64,000 nucleotides of DNA, taken from positions 1 to 64,000 of the forward strand of contig NZ_LRUN01000035.1 of NCBI RefSeq assembly GCF_001679645.1, in the 5' to 3' direction. Positions 37,144-47,559 of this stretch are shown piece by piece (positions within the stretch are counted from its first letter, which is position 1; each line of letters opens with the position of its first letter). The translations under genes and the position numbers were made by a program. Source of the DNA: Pseudomonas bananamidigenes. GTDB taxonomy: Bacteria; Pseudomonadota; Gammaproteobacteria; Pseudomonadales; Pseudomonadaceae. Below the pieces are notes generated by a model. It had not been told where the DNA came from and searched no databases. It saw only the letters and a list, made by a program, of their open reading frames with translations.

Positions 37144-39468
37144 GAAATCGTCGTCGACAAACGGCAGGATCGCATCCGCCACCGGTTGCAGCTGGCGGGT
37201 GATGTAGTGGTCGTAATCGATGGCCGCACGCCGCACTTCCAGCGGCTCGGGGCCGGCCAGGGTAATGACGTAGCTGATCCAGCCGCCGTTCTGGTATTGC
37301 CGCGGGCGACCGTGCTGCGCGTTGTAATCGTCCGCCAGCCGTGCGGCACGCACGTGGGGCGGCACGTTGCGCTCGTAGTCGTCGAGGGTGCGGCGCAGGC
37401 GCTTGCGGTAGACCAGTCGCTCGTCGAACTCGCCAGCCAGGGTCTTGCGCACGTATTCGCGCACGTAATCCTGATACGGCTTGCGCTGGAAGATCCGCTC
37501 GTACAGTTCCTGCTGAAATTGCCGGGCCAGCAGCGACCAGTCGGTGCGCACGGTTTCCAGGCCCTTGTAGACCATTTCTTCGCTGCCGTCGGCACGGGTC
37601 ACCAGGCCGGCGTAGCGCTTCTTGCTGCCCTCCTCTGCACCGCGAATGGTGGGCATCAAAAAGCGCTTGTAGTGGGTTTCGTACTGCAATTCGAGCGCGC
37701 TTTCCAGCCCGTACTGTTCATGCACATGTGCGCGCCACCAGTCGTTGACGTACTGCACCAGCGCCCGGCCGATCGTCGCCGCTTCTTCCTGTCCGTGTAG
37801 GCGGCGCAGCCAGACAAACGTCGAGTCGGTGTCGCCATAGATCACCGTGTGCCCCCGGGCCTCGATCAACTGCCGGGTACGAAGCATGATTTCGTGGCCG
37901 CGCAAGGTGATCGACGAGGCCAGCCGTGTATCGAAAAACCGGCAACCGCTGGAGCCGAGCACGCCGTAGAAGGCGTTCATGATGATCTTCAGCGCCTGGG
38001 ACAGCGGCGCGTTGCGCTCGCGTTTGGCGGTCTCGCGGCCCTCGGCGACCCGGGCGACGATGGACGGCAGGCAATGCCGGGTGCGGGAAAACCGCGCACC
38101 ACGAAAGCCCGGCACCGAGTCGCTGTCGTCGGGGTGCTGCAAGCCTTCGATCAACCCCACCGGGTCGATGAGAAAGGTACGGATGATCGAGGGATAAAGG
38201 CTTTTGTAATCGAGCACCAGCACCGACTCGTACAGCCCCGGTTGCGAGTCCATGACAAACCCGCCGGGGCTGGCCTGGGGCGGATTGGTGCCGAGGTTCG
38301 GCGCCACAAACCCCTGACGGTGCATCAGCGGCATGTACAAATGAGTGAACGCCGCCACCGAGCCGCCGCTGCGATCCGCCGGCAGGCCGGTGACGCTGGC
38401 GCGCTCCAGCAAGAACTTCAGCAGCTCGGTCTTCGCAAAGATCCGCGTGACCAGTTCGCAATCCTTGAGGTTGTAACGGGCCAGCGCGGGTTTGTCCTCG
38501 GCGAACATCCGGTTGATCTCGTCCATGCGCTGGTAGGGGTTGTCGATGGACTTGCCCTCGCCGAGCAACGTCTGGGCGACGTTTTCCAGGCTGAATGAAG
38601 GAAAACTCCAGGTCGCCGAACGCAGGGACTCGATGCCGTCGATGATCAGCCTTCCTGCCGCTGCCGCGAAGTAATGATTGCGGCTGCCGTGTTCGCGCCA
38701 CTGCATTTCCTCGCCACCGCGCCCAAGCTTGAGCGGCACGCCAAGGCGCCGGGCATGTTCATGGAGGATGCGCAGATCAAACTGCACGAGGTTCCAGCCG
38801 ATGATCGCGTCGGGATCGTGACGGGCGAACCAGTCGTTGAGTTTCTTCAGGATCAGCGTGCGGGATTCGCAGTATTCGAGGTCGAAATCGACAAGGCTGT
38901 CATCGCCGTTCGGCGCGCCGAGCATGTACACCTGCCGTTGGCCGCAGCCTTCCAGCGCGATGGAGTACAACTCGCCCTGCTCGGTGGTTTCGATGTCCAG
39001 CGAGACCAGCCGCAGTTGCGGGCGATAGTCGGGCGCGGGCTTGAGGTGAGCGTCGAGCAGCACACCTTCGGCATCGAACGTGCCGCTGAACCACACCGGT
39101 GCGGTGATGAAACGCTCCATCAGGTAGCGTTCGGGCGGCCGCACATCGGCTTCGAAGACATCGACACCGTGACGGTTGAGCGCCGTTTCCAGGCGCATCA
39201 ACTGACCGTGCTGCTGGCAATACAGCCCGAGCACCGGGCGATGTTCGAAATCCTGCAGGGCCAGGGGGCGCAGTTCGACGTTCCTTTCGTCCGCGAGCAC
39301 GCGCTCGGCCTGCTCGCGCTGCGCCGCCGGGATGAACGCCACCGACGGCTGATGCGGCAGGCGCACATGGCGCGGTCCGGCATCGGTCGCCAGCCAGAAC
39401 TCGACTTCGGTGCCGGCCGGAGTGTCGCGCCAATGCCGGGTCAGGACGAAGCCCTGCTGTAAATCCAC
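37108..39468 (-). CDS. polB: DNA polymerase II
   Basis: A 786-aa family B DNA polymerase, near the 783 aa of E. coli Pol II. Exonuclease motifs are [17 protein letters not shown] (Exo I), [14 protein letters not shown] (Exo II) and YNLKDCELV (Exo III). Polymerase motifs are [10 protein letters not shown] (A), [19 protein letters not shown] (B) and YGDTDS (C). All are intact, so it should be active with proofreading. It is an SOS-linked polymerase for restart and bypass. I use GTG 39468 in GAGGCTGCAGTGGTGG; the longer frame to 39558 adds 30 residues that look like noncoding DNA. Confidence 0.93.
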   Translation of the reverse strand: MDLQQGFVLTRHWRDTPAGTEVEFWLATDAGPRHVRLPHQPSVAFIPAAQREQAERVLADERNVELRPLALQDFEHRPVLGLYCQQHGQLMRLETALNRHGVDVFEADVRPPERYLMERFITAPVWFSGTFDAEGVLLDAHLKPAPDYRPQLRLVSLDIETTEQGELYSIALEGCGQRQVYMLGAPNGDDSLVDFDLEYCESRTLILKKLNDWFARHDPDAIIGWNLVQFDLRILHEHARRLGVPLKLGRGGEEMQWREHGSRNHYFAAAAGRLIIDGIESLRSATWSFPSFSLENVAQTLLGEGKSIDNPYQRMDEINRMFAEDKPALARYNLKDCELVTRIFAKTELLKFLLERASVTGLPADRSGGSVAAFTHLYMPLMHRQGFVAPNLGTNPPQASPGGFVMDSQPGLYESVLVLDYKSLYPSIIRTFLIDPVGLIEGLQHPDDSDSVPGFRGARFSRTRHCLPSIVARVAEGRETAKRERNAPLSQALKIIMNAFYGVLGSSGCRFFDTRLASSITLRGHEIMLRTRQLIEARGHTVIYGDTDSTFVWLRRLHGQEEAATIGRALVQYVNDWWRAHVHEQYGLESALELQYETHYKRFLMPTIRGAEEGSKKRYAGLVTRADGSEEMVYKGLETVRTDWSLLARQFQQELYERIFQRKPYQDYVREYVRKTLAGEFDERLVYRKRLRRTLDDYERNVPPHVRAARLADDYNAQHGRPRQYQNGGWISYVITLAGPEPLEVRRAAIDYDHYITRQLQPVADAILPFVDDDFSTLIGGQLGLF

Positions 39469-39656
39469 CACTGCAGCCTCAAGAATTGATTCAGACGGGC
39501 ATTCTACGCGGCAATGCAGCGACCGGTGACAAACCGCCCGGATTGAAAAAGCCGGCAAATGACGTTTTTTGCGTGTTATCTGCCGTTTTGCGACCTTGCC
39601 CTGCGCGCCACGGTCTACGATGCTTGGAGAACAACGACAACACCTGAGTAACCGCC

Positions 39657-40097
39657 ATGAAAACCGTCGCCCAGCTGCTCAAGCTCAAAGATCAGAAAAA
39701 TCAGGAAGTGCACCAGATCAAACCCGATCACATGGTGCTCGAAGCGCTGATGAAGATGGCCGAGAAAAACGTCGGCGCCTTGCTCGTGGTGGAAGACGAA
39801 AAAGTGGTGGGCATCATCAGCGAGCGCGATTACGCGCGCAAACTGGTGCTGCACGGGCGCTCGTCGGTGGGCACGCCAGTGCGCGACATCATGGTGTCGA
39901 ACGTCATCACGGTCGACACTCACCAGACCGTCGATACCTGCCTGGGCATCATGTCCGACAAACGTCTGCGGCACTTGCCGGTGGTTGAAAACGGCAAACT
40001 GATCGGCCTGCTGTCGATCGGCGACCTGGTCAAGGAGGCGATCGCCGAACAGGCCGAGCTGATCAAGCAGCTGGAGCAGTACATTCGCGGGGAATGA
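39657..40097 (+). CDS. CBS-domain-pair protein
   Basis: A 146-aa protein made of two CBS motifs ([30 protein letters not shown] at residues 15-70 and [19 protein letters not shown] at 75-140). Family members sense adenine nucleotides or S-adenosylmethionine and control other proteins. No catalytic domain is fused. It is flanked by a Pseudomonas hairpin repeat at the 3' end and is monocistronic. Partner unknown. Confidence 0.88.
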   Translation: MKTVAQLLKLKDQKNQEVHQIKPDHMVLEALMKMAEKNVGALLVVEDEKVVGIISERDYARKLVLHGRSSVGTPVRDIMVSNVITVDTHQTVDTCLGIMSDKRLRHLPVVENGKLIGLLSIGDLVKEAIAEQAELIKQLEQYIRGE

Positions 40098-40106
40098 TGC
40101 CCCCCC

Positions 40107-40137
40107 GATCGTTCCCACGCTCTGCGTGGGAACGATC
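40107..40137. repeat. Pseudomonas hairpin repeat GATCGTTCCCACGC
   Basis: GATCGTTCCCACGC and its exact complement GCGTGGGAACGATC surround a TCT loop, 9 bases after the CBS stop. This is a known dispersed Pseudomonas repeat and can also end transcription of the two convergent genes. Confidence 0.85.
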
Positions 40138-40147
40138 ACTCGACTTC

Positions 40148-40771
40148 TTAACCGGGCCAATGCCTTGCGAAGACCGGCGCCAGCACCGGGTGCCGGTCGA
40201 TGCGTTGCAGCCACGCGTAAAAACCGGGCCGTGCCTGGCGCAAATGTTCGCGGGTGCCGGCCCAGCGTGTCACCACCGCCGCCAGCACATCCAGCGCACC
40301 CGGCGTTTCGTCGTCCAGATAGAGTTCGGCGGAGAACAGGTCAGAGAACACCTCCCACATCCAGTGCAGTCGCTCCCGGGCGCCGGCCATCAGGTTCTGC
40401 CGTGCCGCTTCATCCGGCATCACCAGCCAGCGTTCGGGATAGTCGATGACCCCGATGGCCGCATAGCAATTGCTGACGATATACACCAGACCGCGAATGG
40501 CCTGGTCACGGTCGACAACCTCGACCGGCAGCAGGCCGGACTTTGGAAAATTCAATCCCAGATGAATCAGGATCGCCGCGCTCTCGGTCAGCACACTGCC
40601 GTCCGGCAGTTGCAGGGACGGAATCTGTTTGAGCGGATTGAGCCTGGCCAGCTCCTGCGCGGCTTCGGCGCTGGCTTCGACATCAATGAACCGGTACGCG
40701 ACCTGACACAGTTCGAGTGCCGCCTCGATGGCCGCCGCCCCTGAATTCCTGTGGCCGTAAAGTTGATACAT
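40148..40771 (-). CDS. Glutathione S-transferase
   Basis: A 207-aa GST. The N-terminal thioredoxin-like domain starts MYQLYGHRNSGAAAIEAALE and holds the G-site residues NPLKQIPSLQLPDGSVLTESAAI (cis-Pro and Ser). The C-terminal helical domain ends QRIDRHPVLAPVFARHWPG. The first strand S-G-A-A-A resembles beta-like GSTs with serine activation. ATG 40771 follows TAGGGAAC. It is probably involved in conjugation or reduction of electrophiles; the natural substrate is unknown. Confidence 0.88.
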   Translation of the reverse strand: MYQLYGHRNSGAAAIEAALELCQVAYRFIDVEASAEAAQELARLNPLKQIPSLQLPDGSVLTESAAILIHLGLNFPKSGLLPVEVVDRDQAIRGLVYIVSNCYAAIGVIDYPERWLVMPDEAARQNLMAGARERLHWMWEVFSDLFSAELYLDDETPGALDVLAAVVTRWAGTREHLRQARPGFYAWLQRIDRHPVLAPVFARHWPG

Positions 40772-40862
40772 GTTCCCTACCCCTCGTGATAGCGACTCCC
40801 GGTCTGCCCTGGAGTGTAGAAGGCGCGACGCAGATCGCCGCCGCGAGCCGATGACCGAGCCC

Positions 40863-41951
40863 TCAGCTTCCGGCCATGCAACGCCGGTAGCGCTCATCGA
40901 CCCGCTTGGCGAACCACGCGGTGGTCAGCTTGCGGGTGATCTTCGGACTTTGCAGCACGATCCCCGGCAGTACCGCCCGGGGCAACGGTTTGCCTTGCGC
41001 CCGCTCCGCCAGTTCAAAGACCCGTTGATACAGGCGGGTCTCTTCGAATCCGAGCGTATTGCCTTTCTCCAGTTGTTCGCGGATCACCGGATTGCGCATG
41101 CCCAATGACTTGCCAAGCTTGCGCACCGCCAGTTCGGTGGTGCCCGGCATGATCGAGTCATAGCGGATCAGGTCGCCATCCAGCGCCAGCGGCACACCCG
41201 ACACACGACTGACTGCGTTCTGAAACGCCGCGTTGCGACTGGCGTACCACCCGGCGTTGAAATCGGCAAAACGGTACAGCGGCTCGCGGTAATTCACCGG
41301 ATACCCCAGCAAATGGGCGATGCCGAAGTACATGCCGCCACGGCGGGTGAACACTTCGTGGCGAATCGTGCCGCTCACCGGGTACGGATAACCCTTGGCG
41401 TGCTGTTCGGCGAATTCGATGCTGACCTGCATCGGCCCGGCGGTGTGGACCGGGTTGAAACCACCGAACAGTGTGCGCCCCATCGGCACCATGCCGATGA
41501 AGTCATCGAAAATGCCGCTCAGGTCTTTTTCGGTACGTGCCGCGCTCAAGCGCTCGCTGTAGGTCTTGCCGTTGGGCGAACGCACCTGCAAGGCGCCGCT
41601 CACCAGAAGGCTCGGGACATGGACCCTGGCGGCGCGCCGGTCGATTTCGTCGCGGGCGATCTTGCCCAGGCCGGGTACCGGCGGGTCGACCTGAAAGTTG
41701 GACTCCTGCTCGGCGACGGCCAGCACCGAACACAGGTTCTGCGTGGTCGGGCTGATGCCCTGGGCGGCGAACGCCGTGTAGATGTCAGTGGCCCAACCCT
41801 GACGATCGGCGACTTGCGCCGGCAGCAGGCGCACGATCTGCGCCTTGACCTCGGCGGGCGGGCGCGGGGCCGCTTCCTGTGTACGTTGACCGGCGCAACC
41901 GGCCAGTACCAGTGCAGCGATGAGGCAGAGACATGATCGAAGGCTGTGCAT
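40863..41951 (-). CDS. DUF1615 lipoprotein
   Basis: A 362-aa protein with a signal peptide ending in lipobox VLAGC. The mature region matches DUF1615: VLAVAEQESNFQVDPPVPGL has the E-x-E-S-N/F layout of lysozyme-like glycosidases, followed by GTIRHEVFTRRGGMYFGIAHLL and WYASRNAAFQN. It may act on or bind peptidoglycan; not proven. ATG 41951 with GGAG is chosen over frames reaching 42107, since those put nonsignal sequence in front of the lipobox. Confidence 0.83.
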   Translation of the reverse strand: MHSLRSCLCLIAALVLAGCAGQRTQEAAPRPPAEVKAQIVRLLPAQVADRQGWATDIYTAFAAQGISPTTQNLCSVLAVAEQESNFQVDPPVPGLGKIARDEIDRRAARVHVPSLLVSGALQVRSPNGKTYSERLSAARTEKDLSGIFDDFIGMVPMGRTLFGGFNPVHTAGPMQVSIEFAEQHAKGYPYPVSGTIRHEVFTRRGGMYFGIAHLLGYPVNYREPLYRFADFNAGWYASRNAAFQNAVSRVSGVPLALDGDLIRYDSIMPGTTELAVRKLGKSLGMRNPVIREQLEKGNTLGFEETRLYQRVFELAERAQGKPLPRAVLPGIVLQSPKITRKLTTAWFAKRVDERYRRCMAGS

Positions 41952-42121
41952 AACGCTCCATGAAGTCCGTCGAGCCGGGTTTACCCTACGCTCAATTCCG
42001 GTTTGCAGGATAGGACTCCCGGCCTGCAACGCTGTTCCATCACCCCGTCCGGCAGGCTGACTGGCCGTGCTCACCGGGTGATCCATACTTGCTGCTGCAC
42101 ACCTCAAGGGCAGGACAGACC

Positions 42122-43657
42122 ATGAACCGCAGTGACGTCTTGATCATCGGCGCAGGTCCCACCGGTCTGGTACTGGCCCTGTGGCTGAGCAAACTGGGTG
42201 TGCGCGTGCGCATCCTCGACAGGACTTCTGCGCCGGGCACCACTTCGCGGGCGCTGGCGGTGCAAGCGCGCACCCTTGAGTTGTACCGGCAACTGGACCT
42301 GGCCGACACGATCGTGCGCAACGGCCACCGGGTCGCGGCGGCGAACTTCTGGGTCAAGGGCAGGCCGGTGGCGCAACTGCCGCTCAACCGGATCGGCGAA
42401 GGCCTGACGCCGTATGCGTTTCTCGAAATCTACCCGCAGGACGAACACGAGCGCTTGCTGATCGACCGCCTCGAAGACTACGACGTGACGGTCGAGCGCA
42501 ATACCACACTGGAAAGCTTCACGGAAAACGGTGACGGCCTCACCGCCCATCTGCGGCTGCCGGATGGCGAGCAGGAAATCTGCCAGGCCTGTTATCTGGC
42601 CGGTTGCGACGGTGCCCGCTCGGTGGTGCGCAAGACCCTCGACACCGGTTTTCCCGGCGGCACCTATCAGCAGATCTTTTACGTCGCCGACGTCAAGGCC
42701 AGCGGCCCGGCGCTCAACGGCGACTTGCATCTGGATCTGGATGAGGCCGATTTTCTCGCGGTGTTCCCGCTGGCCGGCGAAGGTCGTGCACGGCTGATCG
42801 GCACGGTGCGCGATGAGCGTGCCGAGCGCGCCGAAACCCTGGAGTTTTCCGATGTCAGCAGCCGCGCCATCGAACATCTGAACGTGCACATCGAAGACGT
42901 CAACTGGTTCTCCACCTACCGCGTGCATCATCGGGTGGCGAATCACTTTCGCAAGGGCCGGGCGTTTCTGCTTGGCGACGCAGCCCACGTACACAGCCCC
43001 GCCGGCGGCCAGGGCATGAACACCGGCATTGGCGATGCGATCAACCTGGCGTGGAAACTCGCGGCGGTGCTCGGCGGCGCAGCCACGCCAAAGCTGCTCG
43101 ACAGCTACGAAACCGAACGCATCGCCTTCGCCCGACGGCTGGTCTCGACCACCGACAAGGTTTTCAGCTTCGTCACCGCCGAAGGGCGAATGGCCGACCT
43201 GTTGCGCACACGGCTGGCACCGTTCGTGATCCCGAAATTGGCGTCATTCGAGACCAGCCGCGAATTCCTCTTTCGCACCGTCTCGCAAATTACCGTCAAC
43301 TATCGGGGCATGGCCTTGAGCGAAGGCGTGGCCGGGCATGTCCACGGCGGCGACCGTTTGCCGTGGGCCCATGATGGCGAGGGGGACAATTACGAGCCGT
43401 TGCGCAACCCGTGCTGGCAGGTGCATGTGTACGGCGACACCAGCGACGAGATGATCGCCTGGTGCAATGAACATCACCTGCCGCTGCACGTATTCGACTG
43501 GCGACCGGCGTTCGAGACGGCGGGCCTGGGGCGCAACGGCTTTTACCTGTTACGCCCGGATACTTATGTGGCGATTGCCGACAACAGCGCGGATCCGAAG
43601 GTGATCGAACGGTACTTTCGTGACCACGGGATCCGGCCGTTTTTCAATTGCCCCTGA
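42122..43657 (+). CDS. FAD-dependent aromatic monooxygenase
   Basis: A 511-aa class A flavoprotein hydroxylase. Motifs are GAGPTGL in the Rossmann start (GxGxxG), GCDGARSVVRK (DG motif), and GDAAHVHSPAGGQGMNTGIGDA-like FAD/ribityl motif, all intact. Length and C-terminal thioredoxin-like domain fit the phenol hydroxylase/PheA-TfdB group. It hydroxylates an aromatic ring with NAD(P)H and O2; the substrate is unknown. A predicted start of MNRSDVLIIGAGP follows a weak CAGGAC-type site. It stands alone. Confidence 0.87.
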   Translation: MNRSDVLIIGAGPTGLVLALWLSKLGVRVRILDRTSAPGTTSRALAVQARTLELYRQLDLADTIVRNGHRVAAANFWVKGRPVAQLPLNRIGEGLTPYAFLEIYPQDEHERLLIDRLEDYDVTVERNTTLESFTENGDGLTAHLRLPDGEQEICQACYLAGCDGARSVVRKTLDTGFPGGTYQQIFYVADVKASGPALNGDLHLDLDEADFLAVFPLAGEGRARLIGTVRDERAERAETLEFSDVSSRAIEHLNVHIEDVNWFSTYRVHHRVANHFRKGRAFLLGDAAHVHSPAGGQGMNTGIGDAINLAWKLAAVLGGAATPKLLDSYETERIAFARRLVSTTDKVFSFVTAEGRMADLLRTRLAPFVIPKLASFETSREFLFRTVSQITVNYRGMALSEGVAGHVHGGDRLPWAHDGEGDNYEPLRNPCWQVHVYGDTSDEMIAWCNEHHLPLHVFDWRPAFETAGLGRNGFYLLRPDTYVAIADNSADPKVIERYFRDHGIRPFFNCP

Positions 43658-43660
43658 AGT

Positions 43661-44635
43661 TCAGATCCCGGCCAGTGCCAGATCCATCGCAAAGTAAGTG
43701 AAGATCAGGTCCGCACCGGCACGCTTGATCGCGCCGAGGCTTTCGCGCACCACGCGGTCTTCGTCGATGGCCCCGGCCTGGGCGCCGAACTTGATCATCG
43801 CGTACTCGCCGCTGACCTGATACGCCGACAGCGGCAGGTTCGAGGCCTGGCGGATGTCGCGGATGATGTCGAGGTATGCGCCGGCCGGTTTGACCATCAG
43901 CGCATCGGCCCCTTCCTGCTCGTCGAGCAGCGATTCGCGCAGGGCTTCGCGGCGGTTCATCGGGTTCATCTGATAGCTTTTGCGGTCGCCCTTCAGCGCA
44001 CTGCCGCCGGCCTCGCGGAACGGGCCGTAGAGTGCCGAGGCGAATTTGGTCGAGTAGGCCATGATCGCGGTCTGGGTGAATCCGGCGTCATCCAGCGCTC
44101 GGCGAATGGCCTGCACCTGGCCGTCCATCGCTGCCGACGGCGCGATCACGTCGGCACCGGCACGGGCGGCGGCCACGGCTTGCTTGCCGAGGTTGATCAG
44201 GGTCTGGTCGTTGTCGACTTCATGGTTGTGCATCACGCCGCAATGGCCGTGATCGGTGTACTCGCAGAAGCAGGTGTCGGACATCACGATCATTTCCGGC
44301 ACGGCGTCCTTGGCGATCCGCGACATGCGCGACACCAGTCCGTTTTCACGCCAGGTGTCGCTGCCGCTGGCGTCCAGGTGATGGGACACGCCGAAGGTCA
44401 TCACCGACTTGATACCGGCCCGGGCATAGCGCTCGATCTCGCTGGCCAGTTTGCGCTCCGGAATGCGCATCACACCGGGCATGCTCTTGATCGGCACGAA
44501 GTCATCGATCTCTTCTTCGACGAAGATCGGCAGCACCAGATCGTTGAGGGTGAACTCGGTCTCCTGGAACAGGCTGCGCAGGCTCGCATTGCGGCGCAGA
44601 CGGCGTGGACGTGCTTCGGGGAACTGGCTGGACAT
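43661..44635 (-). CDS. hemB: Delta-aminolevulinic acid dehydratase, zinc-type
   Basis: A 324-aa porphobilinogen synthase, step two of tetrapyrrole synthesis. The Schiff-base lysines are in MAYSTKFAS and [14 protein letters not shown]. The metal region reads [15 protein letters not shown], the three-cysteine zinc site of enterobacterial HemB. From memory, the usual P. aeruginosa enzyme has aspartates there (DVALDPFTTHGQDG). The whole protein resembles E. coli HemB more than that enzyme, so this is probably a second, zinc-dependent copy. Monocistronic, ends against the FAD monooxygenase gene. Confidence 0.92.
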   Translation of the reverse strand: MSSQFPEARPRRLRRNASLRSLFQETEFTLNDLVLPIFVEEEIDDFVPIKSMPGVMRIPERKLASEIERYARAGIKSVMTFGVSHHLDASGSDTWRENGLVSRMSRIAKDAVPEMIVMSDTCFCEYTDHGHCGVMHNHEVDNDQTLINLGKQAVAAARAGADVIAPSAAMDGQVQAIRRALDDAGFTQTAIMAYSTKFASALYGPFREAGGSALKGDRKSYQMNPMNRREALRESLLDEQEGADALMVKPAGAYLDIIRDIRQASNLPLSAYQVSGEYAMIKFGAQAGAIDEDRVVRESLGAIKRAGADLIFTYFAMDLALAGI

Positions 44636-44777
44636 GGGGTCTTTCCTGAAAACGGCGGATGAGACGAAAGTCGTAGGGGGCGAAGCTTATGCCTTGCGGG
44701 GGATGAGGTACAAACCTGGATCAATCAAGAGTGCGTTACCGGGCACGCAATAATATGCGCACCCGGCTCACACCGAC

Positions 44778-45476
44778 TTATGAAGGAACGGTCAACCCGC
44801 GCACCACCGCCGGCCGCGCCAGAAAGCGCTCCAGCACCCGGGTGACGTTCGGGAAGTCCTTGATGCCGACCAGATCGCCCGCCTCGTAGAAACCGATCAG
44901 GTTGCGCACCCACGGGAACGTGGCGATGTCGGCGATGGTGTAGCGCTCGCCCATGATCCAGTCACGTCCTTCGAGGCGGGTGTTCAGAACGTTGAGCAGG
45001 CGCTTGCTTTCGTCGACGTAACGGTCGCGGGGACGCTTGTCTTCGTAATCCTTGCCGGCGAACTTGTTGAAGAAGCCGAGCTGGCCGAACATCGGGCCGA
45101 TGCCGCCCATCTGGAACATCAGCCACTGAATGGTTTCGTAGCGCAGGGCGCCTTCCTGGGCCAGCAACTGGCCGCTTTTGTCGGCGAGGTAAATCAGGAT
45201 CGCGCCGGACTCGAACAACGGCATCGGTTTGTCCTCGGGACCATGGGGATCGAGAATCGCCGGGATCTTGTTGTTCGGGTTCAACGACAGGAACGCCGGC
45301 GACATCTGGTCGTTGGTGTCGAAGCCCACGCGGTGCGGCTCGTAGGGCAGACCGATCTCTTCGAGCATGATCGAGACCTTGACGCCGTTGGGAGTCGGCA
45401 AGGAATAGAGCTGAATCCAGTCGGGGTACTGCGCCGGCCATTTCTGGGTGATCGGGAACGCGGACAGATCGGTCAT
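44778..45476 (-). CDS. Glutathione S-transferase, Nu class (YghU/YfcG-like)
   Basis: A 232-aa GST with the Nu-class layout: LYSLPTPNGVKVSIMLEEIGLPYE (Thr-Pro-Asn-Gly in place of catalytic Tyr/Ser), NPNNKIPAILDPHGPEDK and FESGAILIYLADKSG, then a helical domain with ERYTIADIATFPWV. Nu-class enzymes bind two GSH and reduce disulfide bonds. ATG 45476 follows GGATG; the upstream ATG 45485 is three codons longer and equally possible. Confidence 0.88.
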   Translation of the reverse strand: MTDLSAFPITQKWPAQYPDWIQLYSLPTPNGVKVSIMLEEIGLPYEPHRVGFDTNDQMSPAFLSLNPNNKIPAILDPHGPEDKPMPLFESGAILIYLADKSGQLLAQEGALRYETIQWLMFQMGGIGPMFGQLGFFNKFAGKDYEDKRPRDRYVDESKRLLNVLNTRLEGRDWIMGERYTIADIATFPWVRNLIGFYEAGDLVGIKDFPNVTRVLERFLARPAVVRGLTVPS

Positions 45477-45749
45477 GTGTAGCATCCAGTCACAAAATGA
45501 AAGGCCTGAGCATAATCCACGTTTTGCGCGCCGGCTCGGGTTCTTTTTGCCACGACGGCCGGGCTTACTTAAATCCGCAACATGCTGTCGCTACCCTGCT
45601 CTCCGGCCGCGCAGGCACCCCTGATCGAACCAAAGGCTTTCAAGGGGCTCCAAGGAAATCGTTCAAGACAGGGAATACACCCGGCGCCGGCGGCCCGTGG
45701 TGCAGTGGTTTGTCAGCCTTAACCGATCAGACTGAAGAACCTTTATCTC

Positions 45750-46424
45750 ATGACGAAACTGATGAAAGTCGCCAGACGCTTCAAACATCGCGCTTATGTG
45801 GCTCTGCCCTCGCTGCTGGCAATGAGCGCCCTGTTTCTGTCCCTCGAGTCCAGCGAAAGCCGCGCGCAACCGGTGGACGGGACCCAGACCCTGATCTTCC
45901 TGCGCCACGGGGAAAAACCCGTCGGCGGGCTCGGCCAGCTCAATTGCCAGGGCCTTAACCGCGCCATCGAACTGTCGACCCTGCTGCCGGAAAAGTTCGG
46001 CAAGGCCGACTACGTGTTTGCCGCCAACCCGACGCGCAATGTCGAGGAAGGCGAGCTGGACAACACCTACAGTTACATCCGCCCCCTGATGACCATCAGC
46101 CCCGCCGCCATCAAGCTCGGCCTGCCGGTGAACATCGAGTTTTCGGCCAACGACACCAGCGACCTGGCCCGGGAACTGATTGCCGACAAGTACCACAACT
46201 CGACCATCTACACGGCGTGGTCCCACGGCTACCTGCCCGAGCTGATCAACAAGGTCGCGGGCAAGGCCGTGGGCGAGAAGCAAAAGATCACCGAAGACTG
46301 GGCATCCAGCGATTACGACTCGCTGTATGTGCTGACCCTGACCTGGCACAACGGCAAGGCCAGCCTGCAGAGCCACAGCTACAAACAGGGGCTGGACAAC
46401 GGCAAGGTCACTTGCCCGACCTGA
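45750..46424 (+). CDS. Histidine phosphatase family protein, exported
   Basis: A 224-aa protein. The N-terminus has a long hydrophobic signal segment (PSLLAMSALFLSLES) ending near RAQP. The phosphatase hallmark is LIFLRHGEKP (the RHG nucleophile His), and a second His is in TAWSHGYLPEL. This matches the histidine phosphatase (phosphoglycerate mutase-like) superfamily with a secreted form. The substrate is unknown. The 273-bp region upstream has no gene or clear operator. It ends 31 bases from the convergent mnmH stop. Confidence 0.82.
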   Translation: MTKLMKVARRFKHRAYVALPSLLAMSALFLSLESSESRAQPVDGTQTLIFLRHGEKPVGGLGQLNCQGLNRAIELSTLLPEKFGKADYVFAANPTRNVEEGELDNTYSYIRPLMTISPAAIKLGLPVNIEFSANDTSDLARELIADKYHNSTIYTAWSHGYLPELINKVAGKAVGEKQKITEDWASSDYDSLYVLTLTWHNGKASLQSHSYKQGLDNGKVTCPT

Positions 46425-46455
46425 GTTGATCCGGAGCCCGTGCCGGGCTCCTGTC

Positions 46456-47559
46456 TCAGCGTTTGCGATTCAACCGCTCACGCAGATACTCGGCCACTGC
46501 CTCGCGCTCCCCGGCAAACTCGATCCGCGCGCCCTTCTTCTCGCGCTGAAACACGTACATCGGGTCGTAATACTCACGCAGCAGGCCTTCGATCCAGCCC
46601 CGGTGCAAGTCCACCGAACCGCTGCGCCCCTGTTCCGCCAGGGCGTCTTCCATCAACGACAGCATCCGCCGGTGGCGCTCGCCGCCCAGACGCTTCTGCA
46701 CATTGTTCAGGCTCTCGAGCAAGCGTTGAGAGAACAGCTCGAAACCCCGCTCGCCATGCACCGCCGAAAACTCGGCCGACAGATCCACCACGTAATCACC
46801 AAGGATGCGCTGCACCCGCTCTTCAAAACTGTCTTCCAGCCAGACCATCGGGTAGTGCTGCATGCCCTGATACAACGGCAGCGGCAGCGCGCAACTGCCC
46901 ACCACCCGGCTTTCGTCTTCGAGCACGAACTGGCCGATGCCGGCATCGCGCTTCTTGAGGATGTCGATGGCCAGGCGATTCTCGAAGTCGATGTTCGACG
47001 GCTGGCCGGTGGCGCGCTTGCCGAAACTGGAACCGCGATGGTTGGCGTGGCCTTCCAGATCCAGGCTGTTGCGCAACTGCACCAGCAGTTCGGTCTTGCC
47101 GGTGCCGGTCATGCCGCCCAGCAGCACGAAATCACACTCGGTCACCGCCTGTTCGAGGGTGTCGATCAGGAAGGTACGCAGGGCCTTGTAACCGCCACCG
47201 ATGCGCGGATAGTCGATCCCGGCCTCGCTCCTGAGCCACTGCTGGGTGATCTGCGAGCGCAAGCCACCCCGGAAACAATAGAGATAACCGTCGGGATGGG
47301 CCCGGGCGAATTCGGCCCAGGCCTCGATGCGTTCGGCCTTCACCGTGCCGGACACCAGACGGTGGCCCAGTTCGATGGCGGCCTGTTGGCCATGCTGCTT
47401 GTAGCAGGTGCCGATCTTTTGTCGTTCGAGGTCATTCATCAACGGCAGGTTGACCGCCCCGGGGAACGCACCCTTGTGAAACTCGACCGGCGCACGGGCA
47501 TCCATCAGCGGCCGGTCGTTGAGGAAAATGTCGCGGTAATCGGTGCAGTCGCGGAGCAT
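46456..47559 (-). CDS. mnmH: tRNA 2-selenouridine synthase MnmH (SelU)
   Basis: A 367-aa protein. An N-terminal rhodanese domain has the active Cys in [11 protein letters not shown] (Cys95), and a P-loop domain follows (GGMTGTGKT at 148-156). It replaces sulfur in 2-thiouridine 34 of tRNA with selenium through a geranylated intermediate. The ATG overlaps the selD stop (TGATG), which fits an operon with the enzyme that makes the selenophosphate donor. Start at 47559; the frame reaching 47793 lies inside selD and is rejected. Confidence 0.93.
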   Translation of the reverse strand: MLRDCTDYRDIFLNDRPLMDARAPVEFHKGAFPGAVNLPLMNDLERQKIGTCYKQHGQQAAIELGHRLVSGTVKAERIEAWAEFARAHPDGYLYCFRGGLRSQITQQWLRSEAGIDYPRIGGGYKALRTFLIDTLEQAVTECDFVLLGGMTGTGKTELLVQLRNSLDLEGHANHRGSSFGKRATGQPSNIDFENRLAIDILKKRDAGIGQFVLEDESRVVGSCALPLPLYQGMQHYPMVWLEDSFEERVQRILGDYVVDLSAEFSAVHGERGFELFSQRLLESLNNVQKRLGGERHRRMLSLMEDALAEQGRSGSVDLHRGWIEGLLREYYDPMYVFQREKKGARIEFAGEREAVAEYLRERLNRKR

